Program-made: the position numbers and the translations under genes
Source of the DNA: Thermohalobaculum sp038534135
Lineage (GTDB): Bacteria; Pseudomonadota; Alphaproteobacteria; Rhodobacterales; Rhodobacteraceae
Length of the DNA: 64,000 bases
Assembly: GCA_038534135.1 (NCBI GenBank)
Contig: JBCAXJ010000008.1
Location: 43,970 to 107,969, forward strand
Reading direction: 5' to 3'
Shown here: positions 8,627 through 17,862 of the stretch, piece by piece
Layout of the letters: the number at the start of each line of letters is the position of its first letter
Numbering within the stretch: the stretch's first letter is position 1
Notes under the pieces: model-generated
Told to the model about the DNA's origin: nothing
The model's database searches: none
The model's input: only the letters and a program-made list of their open reading frames with translations

Positions 8627-10165
8627 GTGACAGACGTCGAAACGGCAAGGGCTGCGTCCGCTGACGCAGCCCCGGCGCTGGACGTGCGCGGGGTCTCCAA
8701 ACGGTTCGGCGAGGCGACGGTTCTGGACGGCGTGGATTTCGACCTGCGAAAGGGCGAGGTGCATGCGCTCCTCGGCGAGAACGGAGCAGGCAAGTCGACC
8801 TTGATGAACATTCTCACCGGCATCTATGCCGCCGATGAGGGGCAAATTGCGGTGTGCGGAGCACCCGCCCGGATCCGATCTCCATCGGACGCCGTGGCAC
8901 TGGGGATCGGGATGGTGCACCAGCATTTCAAGCTGGTGATGCCCTTCACGGGGCGCGAAAACATCCGCCTCGCAGCGGGGACTGCGCGTGCTGGATGCGA
9001 CTGGGTGACCGTCGATGCACGGATCGCGGAGGTGTTGCGCCTGACCGGGCTCGACGTCGACCTTGACGTCAGCGTGAGCGCGCTTTCCGTCGCCGAGCGC
9101 CAGCGGATCGAAATCCTCAAGGCGCTGACATTGGGCGCGGAGATCCTGATCCTTGACGAACCAACGGCCGTGCTGACCGATCAAGAGGCCGAGCGCCTGT
9201 TGGGCCTGATGCGTGATCTGGCAAGCGCAGGGCACGCGATCGTTTTCATCACGCACAAACTGCGCGAGGTGATGACTGCCGGTGACCGGGTTTCAACCTT
9301 GAGGCAGGGTCGGATGGTGATGCGTGGCCGCGCGGTGACCGAAGTCACGAGCCAGGCGCTGTCGGTTGCGATGATCGGAGAACAGGAGACAACGCCCATC
9401 GCGCGCGGCGCGTCGGCCCTGGGTGCTCCGCTGTTGCAGGTACAGGATCTCTCCGTCCGCAACGAAGGCGTTGGCGTCGTTGACGGCGTCACCCTCACCG
9501 TTCATTCGGGCGAGATAGTCGGTCTCGCTGGTGTCGGAGGAAATGGCCAGCGCGAACTTGCCGAGGCGGTGTTGGGCCTGATCCCGTCGACTGGGTCGAT
9601 CGCCCTGCATGGCTCGGCTCTGACCGATGGAAGCGTCTCGGATCGGCGCGCACAGGGGATGCGGTATGTCCCGGCGGACCGGACCGGACACGCCCTGTCG
9701 CCGAACAGCTCACTTGCTGAAAACCTGGCAGCAGCAGCCGTACGAACCGGGCGGCTGGGGCACACGTTCATCTCGATCCGTACAATTTTGGGCTTCGCGA
9801 AAAGCCTGATCAACGCCTTTGGCATCGCTGGCGCCATTGCAGGCGGGCGCCGTCCGGTGCGCCTTCTGTCCGGAGGAAACGCCCAGAAATCCGTCCTTGC
9901 CCGGGAACTGGATGACGCCGCACGGCTGATCATTGCCCACTCGCCAACGCGCGGCCTGGACGTCGCGGCGTGCCGGTTCGTCCACGACCGGTTGATCGAA
10001 GCAACAGCACGCGGCGCAGGCGTGTTGCTGATCAGCGAGGACCTGGAGGAGATCCTTGCGCTGTCCGACCATATCCACGTGATCAGCCGAGGGCGTCTGG
10101 CCACAACCGAAAACGCCAAACCCGGGCGCGAGGACATCGGCGCATTGATGCTTGGCCATGCTTGA
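8627..10165 (+). CDS. dual-domain ABC ATPase of BMP-type nucleoside/sugar importer
   Basis: A 512-aa ATPase with two nucleotide-binding domains in tandem, the layout of sugar (RbsA/MglA) and nucleoside (YufO/NupA) importers. Domain 1 has Walker A GENGAGKST, the degenerate signature VSALSVAERQRIEI and Walker B ILDEPTAVLT. Domain 2 has the family's non-canonical P-loop GVGGNGQRE, signature LSGGNAQKSVLAREL and PTRGLDVAA. The start is GTG 8627, four bases after the binding-protein stop. It overlaps the first permease (ATG 10158), so the operon is translationally coupled. Acts at the cytoplasmic face of the importer. Confidence 0.93.
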   Translation: MTDVETARAASADAAPALDVRGVSKRFGEATVLDGVDFDLRKGEVHALLGENGAGKSTLMNILTGIYAADEGQIAVCGAPARIRSPSDAVALGIGMVHQHFKLVMPFTGRENIRLAAGTARAGCDWVTVDARIAEVLRLTGLDVDLDVSVSALSVAERQRIEILKALTLGAEILILDEPTAVLTDQEAERLLGLMRDLASAGHAIVFITHKLREVMTAGDRVSTLRQGRMVMRGRAVTEVTSQALSVAMIGEQETTPIARGASALGAPLLQVQDLSVRNEGVGVVDGVTLTVHSGEIVGLAGVGGNGQRELAEAVLGLIPSTGSIALHGSALTDGSVSDRRAQGMRYVPADRTGHALSPNSSLAENLAAAAVRTGRLGHTFISIRTILGFAKSLINAFGIAGAIAGGRRPVRLLSGGNAQKSVLARELDDAARLIIAHSPTRGLDVAACRFVHDRLIEATARGAGVLLISEDLEEILALSDHIHVISRGRLATTENAKPGREDIGALMLGHA

Positions 10166-11222
10166 ACGGATCACGCTCGAACGCCGCGCCGATGCAAGCG
10201 CGTTGCGCAGTGCCGCGACTTACGGTGTCGCGCTTGTGGTCGCGGTCGCGCTGTCGCTTGGCGTGATGATCTGGGCTGGCGTCCCGACGGGCGCATTGTT
10301 CGAGGAACTGATCGTGCAGGTGTTCCTTACGCCTGCCGGGTTGGCGCGCACTCTGACACAGGCGACGCCGATGATGCTCGCAGCGCTCGCCGCCGCGCTT
10401 TGCCTGCGCCTCAAGTTCTGGAACATCGGGATTGAGGGTCAACTCCTGATGGGCGCGATCTTCGCGACGACGGTGGCGCTTTACGACATCGGCGGGCCGA
10501 TCCGGCTGCCGCTGATGCTGGCCGCCAGCGCCCTGGGGGGTGCGCTCTGGATCGCGGCACCGGCCCTGCTGCGGCTGAGGTTCGGGGTCAGCGAGGTGAT
10601 CGTCACATTGCTGCTGTCGAACGTCGCCTTCCTGTTTCTGCAGCATCTTTTGTTTGGTCCGTTCGGTGATACCTCGCACAACTTCCCGACCTCGCCGGTG
10701 TTCGACGAAATGGAAAAGCTCGTCCGGTTCGGCTTCGGAGACACCCATGCCGGGCTCATCCTGGCCGTCATCGCCGTGCTGGCCATTGCCGTGCTGGTGC
10801 ACAGGACACGCTTCGGGTTCGCCGCGCGGTTCGCAGGCGACAACCCCCGTGCTGCCGATGCGCTGGGGTTCGAGACGCGCCGCGTCATGCTGATCTCGAT
10901 CCTGCTTGGCGGAGCAATGGCCGGCCTGGCAGGCGGCGTCATCGTCTCGGGCACCGAACACCGGCTGACCCAGGCCGTCGGATTGAACATGACCTTCAAC
11001 GGCATCGTCATCGCGGCACTGGCGGGCAACCTGCCCTTGATGATCCCTGTTGTGAGTTTCTTCATCGCGGGGCTCAGCGTCGCCAGCGCCTCGCTGAAAG
11101 TGTTCTACGGCGTGTCCGAGGGGATCGTTCTGATCATTCAGGGGATCATTCTGCTTACCCTCGTGACCTTCCAGTTTACCGCAACTTACCGCGTCACGAT
11201 CCGAGGACCTGAGGCGGCATGA
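10158..11222 (+). CDS. ABC transporter permease (YufP/NupB-like)
   Basis: A 354-aa membrane protein of the branched-chain/ribose-type permease superfamily, matching the first of the two permeases of BMP-type nucleoside importers. About 9-10 hydrophobic segments are visible, and the conserved block LRLKFWNIGIEGQLLMGAI contains the N-I-G-x-E-G-Q motif typical of this family. I prefer ATG 10158 (MLERITLE) over TTG 10152; it overlaps the ATPase stop by 8 bases. Its own stop overlaps the next permease's ATG. Confidence 0.9.
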   Translation: MLERITLERRADASALRSAATYGVALVVAVALSLGVMIWAGVPTGALFEELIVQVFLTPAGLARTLTQATPMMLAALAAALCLRLKFWNIGIEGQLLMGAIFATTVALYDIGGPIRLPLMLAASALGGALWIAAPALLRLRFGVSEVIVTLLLSNVAFLFLQHLLFGPFGDTSHNFPTSPVFDEMEKLVRFGFGDTHAGLILAVIAVLAIAVLVHRTRFGFAARFAGDNPRAADALGFETRRVMLISILLGGAMAGLAGGVIVSGTEHRLTQAVGLNMTFNGIVIAALAGNLPLMIPVVSFFIAGLSVASASLKVFYGVSEGIVLIIQGIILLTLVTFQFTATYRVTIRGPEAA

Positions 11223-12145
11223 TCGAGTTTCTGACCGCCTGGCTCGGCAGCTTGCCGGGGTTCATGACGCCGCTTCTGCTCGCGTCGCTTGGCCTGTTGT
11301 TCTGCGAACGGGCCGGAGTGCTGAACCTCGGCGTAGAAGGTGTCATGGCGTTGGGTGCCATGACGGGCGCCGTGGTTGTCCTTGCGGGCTACGGTACCTG
11401 GACAGCGCTGGCCGCTGCGACACTCGCGGCAATCGCAGTGTCCATTCCTTTCATGCTTGCCGTGATCGTGTTTCGCGCCCCGCAGATACCCGCGGGCTTG
11501 GCACTCGTCGCAATCGGGTTGGGGTTGTCCGAGGCTCTGGGACGCGATGCGGCGCACAAGCCGTTCTCGGGCCTGCAAGCCCTGCCATGGCCGGATACCC
11601 TGGTCGAACTTCCGTTGGTTGGCCGGATGCTCTTCGAACAGGATGCCATCGTGATCCTTGCCCTGATCATTGCCGTCATCGCGGCGCGAGGGTTGTTCCG
11701 GACACCGCAAGGCTTGCGCCTGCGTGCCGTCGGTGAAGACCCGGCAACCGCAGACGCCGCGGGCGTTGACGTCCAACTCTACCAGATCGTGGCCGTCGTG
11801 ATCGGCAGCGCCCTGATCGGCCTTGCAGGGGCATATCTTTCCGTTGGCGGCAGTCAGATCTGGACCGAGGGCATGGTTGCGGGCCGGGGATGGATCTCGC
11901 TCGCATTGGTGGTCTTTGCGCAGTGGATGCCGATCCGTGCGATCCTGGGCGCAATTCTGTTCGGCGGCGCAGAAGCGCTGATCCCACGCCTGCAAGCACT
12001 GGGTTTGGAGGTTCCGGTCTACTTTCTTTCGATGACGCCGTATCTGCTGACGATCGGCGTGCTGCTGATCCTCTCGCTGGGCACCCGGACAGCACAAAGC
12101 GAACCGGGCTTTCTGGGCCGCGCCTATATCCGTCAGGACCGGTAG
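11219..12145 (+). CDS. ABC transporter permease (YufQ/NupC-like)
   Basis: A 308-aa permease, partner of the preceding one. The motif ERAGVLNLGVEGVMALGAM (N-L-G-x-E-G-M) is diagnostic of this permease group, followed by further transmembrane helices and GEDPATADAAGVDV, a cytoplasmic loop thought to contact the ATPase. Its ATG overlaps the upstream stop (ATGA), so the ratio of the two permeases is set by coupled translation. It completes the four-gene importer 7516-12145. Confidence 0.92.
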   Translation: MIEFLTAWLGSLPGFMTPLLLASLGLLFCERAGVLNLGVEGVMALGAMTGAVVVLAGYGTWTALAAATLAAIAVSIPFMLAVIVFRAPQIPAGLALVAIGLGLSEALGRDAAHKPFSGLQALPWPDTLVELPLVGRMLFEQDAIVILALIIAVIAARGLFRTPQGLRLRAVGEDPATADAAGVDVQLYQIVAVVIGSALIGLAGAYLSVGGSQIWTEGMVAGRGWISLALVVFAQWMPIRAILGAILFGGAEALIPRLQALGLEVPVYFLSMTPYLLTIGVLLILSLGTRTAQSEPGFLGRAYIRQDR

Positions 12146-12205
12146 CTGAATTGCACCACCGGATTGCCCGGGCAATCATGGCCGGTGAAGATCGAGAGGA
12201 CACGC

Positions 12206-13153
12206 ATGACGTATCGCCCGCCTGCCGCGCCGGACCCGTTCGCCCCCCGCTTCATGGAGATCGCGACCTTCATGCGGATACCACTGGCCGAGGGCCTTCG
12301 CGACGCCGATATCGGCATCTTCGGCGTGCCCTATGATGGCGCGCTGACCAATCGGCCCGGTGCGCGGCATGGCCCGCGCGCTGTGCGCGATCAATCCTCT
12401 CTGATCCGGGCGATCAACCATGCGACCCGGGTGAACCCTTTCGAGCTGGCCCGCGTTCGCGACTTCGGCGATGTTCCGTTCACGCAGCTTTTCGACGTGG
12501 AGGCGACGCATGCCGAGATCGCCGCATTCTCTCGGGCCATCGTCGATGCCGAGATTCTGCCTCTCGCGATCGGTGGCGATCATTCGATCAGCCTGCCGTT
12601 GTTGAGAGCGGTTTCAACAGAACCCCTCGCCCTGATCCATATCGATGCGCACACCGACACCTGGGACTCGTTCCAAGGCTCAAAGTTCAACCATGGTGCG
12701 CCGTTCCGGCGCGCGGTCGAGGAAGGGCTGATTGACCCAACCAAAACCATCCAGATCGGCATTCGCGGTACCCAGAACATTCCAGAGGGATGGGATTACT
12801 CCGAAGAATCAGGCATGCGTGTTGCGTTCTGCGAAGAGGTCCACGAGCGCGGTCCCGCAGCCCTGGCCGAGGAGGCGCGCGCGTTGGTCGGCGAGCATCC
12901 GGTGTATCTGACCTTCGATATCGATAGCCTGGATCCAGTCTATGCGCCCGGCACCGGAACGCCCGAGATCGGAGGGCTCACGACATATCAGGCGCAGAGC
13001 CTTCTGCGCGGCCTGCGCGGTCTGAACTATGTTGGCGCGGACGTGGTCGAGGTCTCGCCACCCTTCGATTCCGCCGGCTTAACAGCGATGGCAGGTGCAG
13101 GGATCGCCTACGAAATCCTGTGTCTGCTGGCAGAGAACTTGCCTAAAAAGTAG
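12206..13153 (+). CDS. agmatinase/ureohydrolase family protein (SpeB-like)
   Basis: A 315-aa binuclear manganese ureohydrolase, cleaving a guanidino group to urea plus an amine. Metal ligands are all present: His126 (GGDHSIS), Asp147, His149 and Asp151 (DAHTDTWD), and Asp238/Asp240 (TFDIDSLDP). The family covers agmatinase, guanidinobutyrase, guanidinopropionase and newer guanidine hydrolases, and the sequence alone does not tell which. ATG 12206 (MTYRPPAAP) was chosen for its SD (AGAGGA). It follows the importer by about 60 bp, so it likely acts on the imported compound or its oxygenase product. Confidence 0.85.
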   Translation: MTYRPPAAPDPFAPRFMEIATFMRIPLAEGLRDADIGIFGVPYDGALTNRPGARHGPRAVRDQSSLIRAINHATRVNPFELARVRDFGDVPFTQLFDVEATHAEIAAFSRAIVDAEILPLAIGGDHSISLPLLRAVSTEPLALIHIDAHTDTWDSFQGSKFNHGAPFRRAVEEGLIDPTKTIQIGIRGTQNIPEGWDYSEESGMRVAFCEEVHERGPAALAEEARALVGEHPVYLTFDIDSLDPVYAPGTGTPEIGGLTTYQAQSLLRGLRGLNYVGADVVEVSPPFDSAGLTAMAGAGIAYEILCLLAENLPKK

Positions 13154-13170
13154 CGCGCACCTCACCAACT

Positions 13171-13185
13171 GACCGCTTTGCGGTC
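13171..13185 (+). terminator. hairpin after the ureohydrolase gene
   Basis: A perfect 6-bp stem with a 3-base loop, GACCGC-TTT-GCGGTC, sits 18 bp past the ureohydrolase stop. There is no strong T-run after it, so it is at best a weak or Rho-assisted terminator separating this operon from the next importer. Confidence 0.35.
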
Positions 13186-13278
13186 GAATCCTCGGAAGTG
13201 CGCCGCGCGGCGGTTCAATCAGTTTGACTCCGTTCCCGCGTGTGGCTCAGTTGCCAATGGAAACTTGGAGGACGAGAC

Positions 13279-14301
13279 ATGCCGATCAACTCACTTTTCA
13301 GGCTGAAGGCACCGGTTGCTCTGTGTGCGTTGCTGATTGCGGGCGCTGTTGCTGCGCCGACATCCGCCCGGGCGGACGACACGATCAACTGCGTCTTCCC
13401 GTTCTGGTTCGGCTTCGCGCCGGTTTTCGTCGCCCAGAAGGAAGGCTATTTCGAGTCCGAGGGGCTCACGGTCAACACCGCCTTCGACAATGACCGTGCA
13501 AACGTTCTGCCCGGGCTCGAGACCGGCGACATCGACTGCACCATGCGCACGATCGGTGAGAGCATGGCGCGGCCCCGCACGAGCGAGACGACCGGCACCG
13601 TTATTGGCACGATCGATATCTCGGTCGGCGCGGACGGCGTGGTGTCTGGACCGGGCATCGACAAGGTCGAGGATCTGCTGGGCAAGACCTTCGCGGGAGA
13701 GATCAATCACCCGGGCACGGTTCTTGTGCAGTTCGCGCTGTCGAAGATGGGGCACAGCATCAAGGACCTGGATCTGAAACTGATCGCCACGGACGACTCT
13801 GTCGCGGTCTTCGAGGATGACAGCATTGCGGCCGTCGCAACCTGGGAGCCGATGCTGAGCACGATCGTCAAGGGCACCTCGCGCACGGGCTCGAAAGTGC
13901 TGATTTCCTCGGCGGACTACGAGGGGCTGATCACCGACATCATTCTGGTCAACACGGAAGACTACAAGGCAAACCCCGAGAAGTACGCAAAATTCCTGCG
14001 GGGCATCTACCGGGCCATTGACCTCTACGTCGCAGATCCTGACAAGTTCATCGCGCTCTCGGCAGGGGAATTCGGCGTGCCGGATGCCGAGATGAAGGAA
14101 GCCCTCGCGGGCGTGAAGTACACAACCTATGAAGAGACGCTCGCCTACATGCCTGCCGATGGGAACGGCAAGCTGAAGGAGGTCCTGGACGCTTTCAACG
14201 AGATCAACATCTCGCTGGACTTGCAGGATGCGCCACTGCCCTACGCGCCTTACGTCGATGCCACGATCCTGCCTGGACTGTTCGACGGCAAGACCCGCTA
14301 A
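13279..14301 (+). CDS. NMT1/THI5-like ABC substrate-binding protein
   Basis: A 340-aa periplasmic binding protein of the NMT1/SsuA/THI5-like group, which bind sulfonates, taurine, pyrimidine thiamine precursors or other small aromatics. A signal peptide runs to about residue 34 (ending TSARA). The family strand FWFGFAPVFVAQKEGYFESEGL follows, then LPGLETGDIDCTMRTIGE. ATG 13279 has GGAGGACGAGAC upstream. It heads an operon with permease, ATPase, SDR, Rieske oxygenase and second SDR, so its ligand is probably oxidised by those enzymes. I see no thiamine riboswitch upstream. Confidence 0.88.
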   Translation: MPINSLFRLKAPVALCALLIAGAVAAPTSARADDTINCVFPFWFGFAPVFVAQKEGYFESEGLTVNTAFDNDRANVLPGLETGDIDCTMRTIGESMARPRTSETTGTVIGTIDISVGADGVVSGPGIDKVEDLLGKTFAGEINHPGTVLVQFALSKMGHSIKDLDLKLIATDDSVAVFEDDSIAAVATWEPMLSTIVKGTSRTGSKVLISSADYEGLITDIILVNTEDYKANPEKYAKFLRGIYRAIDLYVADPDKFIALSAGEFGVPDAEMKEALAGVKYTTYEETLAYMPADGNGKLKEVLDAFNEINISLDLQDAPLPYAPYVDATILPGLFDGKTR

Positions 14302-14313
14302 CGCAGGGCGCCC

Positions 14314-15096
14314 ATGCGCCTCCTGGTCTTTCGCACAGGACTGCCCCGCCGAACCGAGTTGATCCTCGGTCTGGCGGGTCTTTTCGCCTTTCTGGGTGCC
14401 TGGCACCTGACGGCGATCTCCGGCCTGATCAAACCGCAGTTCCTGCCGACACCCTGGGCGGTGGTCGAGGCATTCGGACGTCTGTTTATCGAACGCAATT
14501 TCGCGGGCGACATCGCCATCAGCATCGGGCGGGTCTGGGCGGCGTTCACGCTGTCGGTCGTGATCGCGCTGCCGCTTGGGCTGATGATGTCCTCCTACCG
14601 GGCCGTCGGCGCGGCGCTGGAACCCTTCGTGGACTTCGTGCGCTACTTGCCGGTGCCGGCACTGGTCCCGCTCCTGATCATCTGGTTCGGCGTGGGCGAG
14701 GCCTCGAAGATCGCAGTGCTGTGGATGGGGACGTTCTTTCAGTTGCTGCTGCTGGTTTCGGACGACACCAAGCGGGTGCCCGGAGAGTACGTCGAGTCCG
14801 GCTTTACCCTGGGTGCGAGCCAGTGGCAGATCATGCGCGACATCATCATGCCGGCAGCACTGCCCAACATTGTCGACAATCTGCGGATTACGCTGGGCTG
14901 GTGCTGGACCTATCTGATCATCGCCGAAATCGTGGCGGCGTCGTCCGGGGTCGGCCATGTTATCTGGTCGCTGCGTCGGTTCGTGAAGACCCCCGAGGTG
15001 ATGGCGGGCATCGTCGCCATCGGCATCGTCGGATTGTTGACGGATCAGGCCTTTCGCTATGCGCATCGGCGCTGGTTCCGGTATCAGAGACGCTGA
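14314..15096 (+). CDS. ABC permease, SsuC/TauC-like
   Basis: A 260-aa inner-membrane permease with about six hydrophobic segments and the BPD_transp_1 coupling loop (YVESGFTLGASQWQIMRDIIMPAALPN), an EAA-like motif that contacts the ATPase. It begins 12 bp after the binding protein stop and its stop overlaps the ATPase start (TGATG). It forms an SsuABC-type importer with its neighbours. Confidence 0.92.
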   Translation: MRLLVFRTGLPRRTELILGLAGLFAFLGAWHLTAISGLIKPQFLPTPWAVVEAFGRLFIERNFAGDIAISIGRVWAAFTLSVVIALPLGLMMSSYRAVGAALEPFVDFVRYLPVPALVPLLIIWFGVGEASKIAVLWMGTFFQLLLLVSDDTKRVPGEYVESGFTLGASQWQIMRDIIMPAALPNIVDNLRITLGWCWTYLIIAEIVAASSGVGHVIWSLRRFVKTPEVMAGIVAIGIVGLLTDQAFRYAHRRWFRYQRR

Positions 15097-15899
15097 TGGC
15101 TTTTCTCTCGATCCAGAACGTCTCGAAGTCGTTCCGCACCGATGATGTCGAGACCGAGGTGCTGACGCCTCTGTCGCTGGACATTGGCCGCGGAGAGCTT
15201 GTTACGTTCCTCGGCCCATCGGGCTGCGGCAAGACCACCTTGATGCGCATGGTCGGCGGGCTCGAAAGTATCGAGGCAGGGCAGATCACGCTGGACGGCA
15301 AGGCCCTGGGTCCGCCTGACCGGCGGCGCGGCATGGTGTTTCAATCCTATGCCGCGTTCCCCTGGCTGACAGTGCGCGGCAACATTGCATTCGGGCTGAA
15401 ATACAGGACGGATCTGCCGAACGCCGAGAAGACCGCGATCACCGACCGCTACCTGGACATGGTTGGTCTGGCGGGCTTTGCCGATCAGTATACAAACCGC
15501 ATCTCCGGCGGGATGCGCCAGCGCGTTGCGATCGCGCGGACCCTGGCCTCGGATCCCGATGTGCTGCTGATGGACGAACCCTTTGGTGCACTGGATGCAC
15601 TGACGCGTGAGCACCTTCAGCAGCAACTGCTCCGGATAAACGCCGCAGAGCAGAAGACGACGATCTTCGTCACCCATGATGTCGAGGAGGCCATCCTACT
15701 CGCGCACCGTGTTGTCATCTTTTCGGCACGCCCGGCACAGATCCTGTCCGTTGTGGACGTCGGCGCGCGGCTGGGCACGCAGCGCGACGAGGCGCTTCGC
15801 CAGAGTGCAGCGTTCCAGTCGCTACGCAACGAAATTCAGGACACGATCCGCATCGAGTATGCGCGGGCACGCGAAGCGGAAGAAGCCCATGCAGTTTGA
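15096..15899 (+). CDS. ABC ATPase, SsuB/TauB-like
   Basis: A 267-aa importer ATPase. Walker A GPSGCGKTT, Q-loop FQSYAAFPWLTV, signature ISGGMRQRVAIARTL, Walker B VLLMDEPFGALD and the switch His in FVTHDVEEA are all intact. It has the short SsuB/TauB architecture with no TOBE domain. The start codon overlaps the permease stop, and its 3' end overlaps the following SDR gene by 11 bp, evidence that the transporter and the catabolic enzymes belong to one transcript. Confidence 0.93.
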   Translation: MAFLSIQNVSKSFRTDDVETEVLTPLSLDIGRGELVTFLGPSGCGKTTLMRMVGGLESIEAGQITLDGKALGPPDRRRGMVFQSYAAFPWLTVRGNIAFGLKYRTDLPNAEKTAITDRYLDMVGLAGFADQYTNRISGGMRQRVAIARTLASDPDVLLMDEPFGALDALTREHLQQQLLRINAAEQKTTIFVTHDVEEAILLAHRVVIFSARPAQILSVVDVGARLGTQRDEALRQSAAFQSLRNEIQDTIRIEYARAREAEEAHAV

Positions 15900-16662
15900 C
15901 TTCACGGGCAAGCGCGTGCTTGTGACGGGCGGAAACAAGGGTCTGGGCCTGGGTGTTGTCGAGGGCTACCTCTCCGCCGGGGCCGAGATGACCATTGTCG
16001 GGCTTGAAGACGACGTACCGAAAACCGCCGCCGCACTTTCGGACAAGTATTGGCGCAAGATCACGGGGCTCTCGTGCGACATCGCCAATCTGGCGGACGT
16101 CCAAGCGATGGCAGAACAGATCGGTCCCCTCGATGTCCTGATCAACAATGCCGGGCTGGAGTTGATCACGCCCATCGACGACCCGGACCCCGAAATCGAT
16201 GGCACCTTCCGCCGGATCACCGAGATTAATGTCATCGGCACGTTTTCGGTCACACGGGCTTTACTGCCAAAGATCACGGACGGCGGGCGCATCATCAACA
16301 CGGCGTCGATGTGGGGCAAGACGGCGGTCGCGGAGTTCTCGGCCTACTGTGCCTCGAAACATGCTGTGATCGGGCTGACGCGCTCGCTGGCGCAGGAACT
16401 GGCCCCACGGCGGATCTCGGTCAACGCGGTCTGTCCCGGTTGGGTCCGGACGGAAGCCTCGATGCGTTCGCTCGCCGCGATGTCGGAACGGACCGGGCGC
16501 CGCGAGGATGACCTGCTCGCCGAGATAACCGGCGCGCAGGCCTTCGACGGACTGATGGACCCCAACGATATGGCCGCGATGTATCTGTTCCTGGGATCGG
16601 ATGCGGCGGCGAACATCACGGGACAGAGCTTCACCGTGGACCGGGGGGACTTGATGCAATGA
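15889..16662 (+). CDS. short-chain dehydrogenase/reductase
   Basis: A 257-aa classical SDR: the cofactor motif TGGNKGLGLG (Rossmann TGxxxGxG), NNAG at about residue 85, and the catalytic Tyr-x3-Lys in AYCASK. It is an NAD(P)-dependent alcohol/ketone oxidoreductase, cytoplasmic. ATG 15889 lies inside the end of the ATPase gene. With the Rieske oxygenase and the second SDR it would oxidise the imported compound, for example a dihydrodiol or a hydroxylated side chain (inference). Confidence 0.9.
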   Translation: MQFDFTGKRVLVTGGNKGLGLGVVEGYLSAGAEMTIVGLEDDVPKTAAALSDKYWRKITGLSCDIANLADVQAMAEQIGPLDVLINNAGLELITPIDDPDPEIDGTFRRITEINVIGTFSVTRALLPKITDGGRIINTASMWGKTAVAEFSAYCASKHAVIGLTRSLAQELAPRRISVNAVCPGWVRTEASMRSLAAMSERTGRREDDLLAEITGAQAFDGLMDPNDMAAMYLFLGSDAAANITGQSFTVDRGDLMQ

Positions 16663-16692
16663 CATGGATGCCAAACCACTGAGGAGATCGCG

Positions 16693-17862
16693 ATGCCGAT
16701 CCTGGAGGATGCATTCCCGCACCGCGACTATGATCTGCCCGAAGGCGTTGAACGTCATATCGATGCCGCCGCGCAAAGCGCTTACACCGACCCGAACGGG
16801 CTGGCAGCGGAGCTGCGCGCCGTCTTTGAGAACGATTGGGTCATGGTCGGCCGCGAAGGTTTGATCCCGGACCCGGGCGATTACTTTTGCGCCGTGGTTG
16901 GCACTAAGCCGGTGATCGTGATGCGTCAGCAGGACGGCTCGATCTCGGCCATGGGCAACTTTTGCCTGCATCGGTATGCACGGCTGCTCGAAGGCTGCGG
17001 GAACGCGATGCGGATCGTTTGCCCCTACCACCACTGGACGTACCAGATGAACGGCGACTTGATCGGCGTGCCGGACCGCATAGGGTTCGAGCGCACCGCC
17101 ATTGCCGACCGGACGCTCGATCGGTTGGCCTGCGATGTCGCGTTCGGTTTTGTTTTCGTCAGCCTGCGCGATGACCTGCCGCCAGTGGCCGAGCGCTTGT
17201 CCGGGCTGGGACCGCTGACCGGCAACTTCGGGCTTGAAGCCTATGAGGACCGCCATGTCGTTCACGAAGAGCTTTGGAACGGCAACTGGAAGCTTCTGAT
17301 CGAGAACTTCATCGAAAGCTATCACACGACCTATACCCATCCACGCTCGATCGGTCCCTCCAATCCGACGCATCTCGCAGAGTTCGGGCCACTCGGCGAT
17401 CCAAACTTCGCGATCCACTCGAACAGCTACCGCGACGAGGACGTGCCGGAGATCTTCAATCCGCGCCTGACCGAGGCCGAGAAACGTCGCTTCTACGTGA
17501 TCTCGCTGTTCCCGAACGGACTGGCGGCGGTGGATGCCAACTTTGTTTGGTGGATGGCGCTGGAGCCGCTCGGTGTTGGCCGTACGAATGCCCGCTGGGG
17601 GCTATCTTATGCTCCAGAAACAATGGCCAGACACTCGGACGCCGAAGCGTTTTGCACCGCAATCCGCGAAGTCATCGAAACCGCGACGGAAGAGGACAAA
17701 GAGATGGTCGAGCGCGTGCAAAGCGGGGCTGCATTCGGGTCGAGCACAACGGGTCTTCTGCACGCACCGCTGGAGGTGAACATCAGGGAGTTCAACGACT
17801 ACCTGACCCGCAAGATCGCCGAGGTCACGGCGCGCACAGTCCATGAGGTCAGGCCGGAATGA
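16693..17862 (+). CDS. Rieske non-heme iron oxygenase, alpha subunit
   Basis: A 389-aa terminal oxygenase. The [2Fe-2S] Rieske ligands are Cys91, His93, Cys110 and His113 (CLHRYA, CPYHHW). The catalytic domain follows, with the NFIESYHTTYTH region supplying the mononuclear-iron histidines. Such proteins hydroxylate aromatics or demethylate N- and O-methyl and betaine-type compounds (carnitine, stachydrine and choline-like oxygenases share this size). No ferredoxin or reductase gene is adjacent, so electrons must come from elsewhere. SD GGAG precedes ATG 16693. Its stop overlaps the next SDR start (ATGA). Confidence 0.9.
   Translation: MPILEDAFPHRDYDLPEGVERHIDAAAQSAYTDPNGLAAELRAVFENDWVMVGREGLIPDPGDYFCAVVGTKPVIVMRQQDGSISAMGNFCLHRYARLLEGCGNAMRIVCPYHHWTYQMNGDLIGVPDRIGFERTAIADRTLDRLACDVAFGFVFVSLRDDLPPVAERLSGLGPLTGNFGLEAYEDRHVVHEELWNGNWKLLIENFIESYHTTYTHPRSIGPSNPTHLAEFGPLGDPNFAIHSNSYRDEDVPEIFNPRLTEAEKRRFYVISLFPNGLAAVDANFVWWMALEPLGVGRTNARWGLSYAPETMARHSDAEAFCTAIREVIETATEEDKEMVERVQSGAAFGSSTTGLLHAPLEVNIREFNDYLTRKIAEVTARTVHEVRPE

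Noticed and set aside
13186..13278. A thiamine-pyrophosphate riboswitch ahead of the NMT1/THI5-like binding protein
   Set aside because: I looked for the conserved thi-box core (CUGAGA and the second conserved loop) and did not see it; the binding-protein family is much broader than thiamine precursors.
13291..15066. A 591-codon open frame on the - strand across the binding protein and permease genes
   Set aside because: It is low-complexity Arg/His/Gln-rich sequence without a ribosome site or domains, opposite two clear transporter genes.
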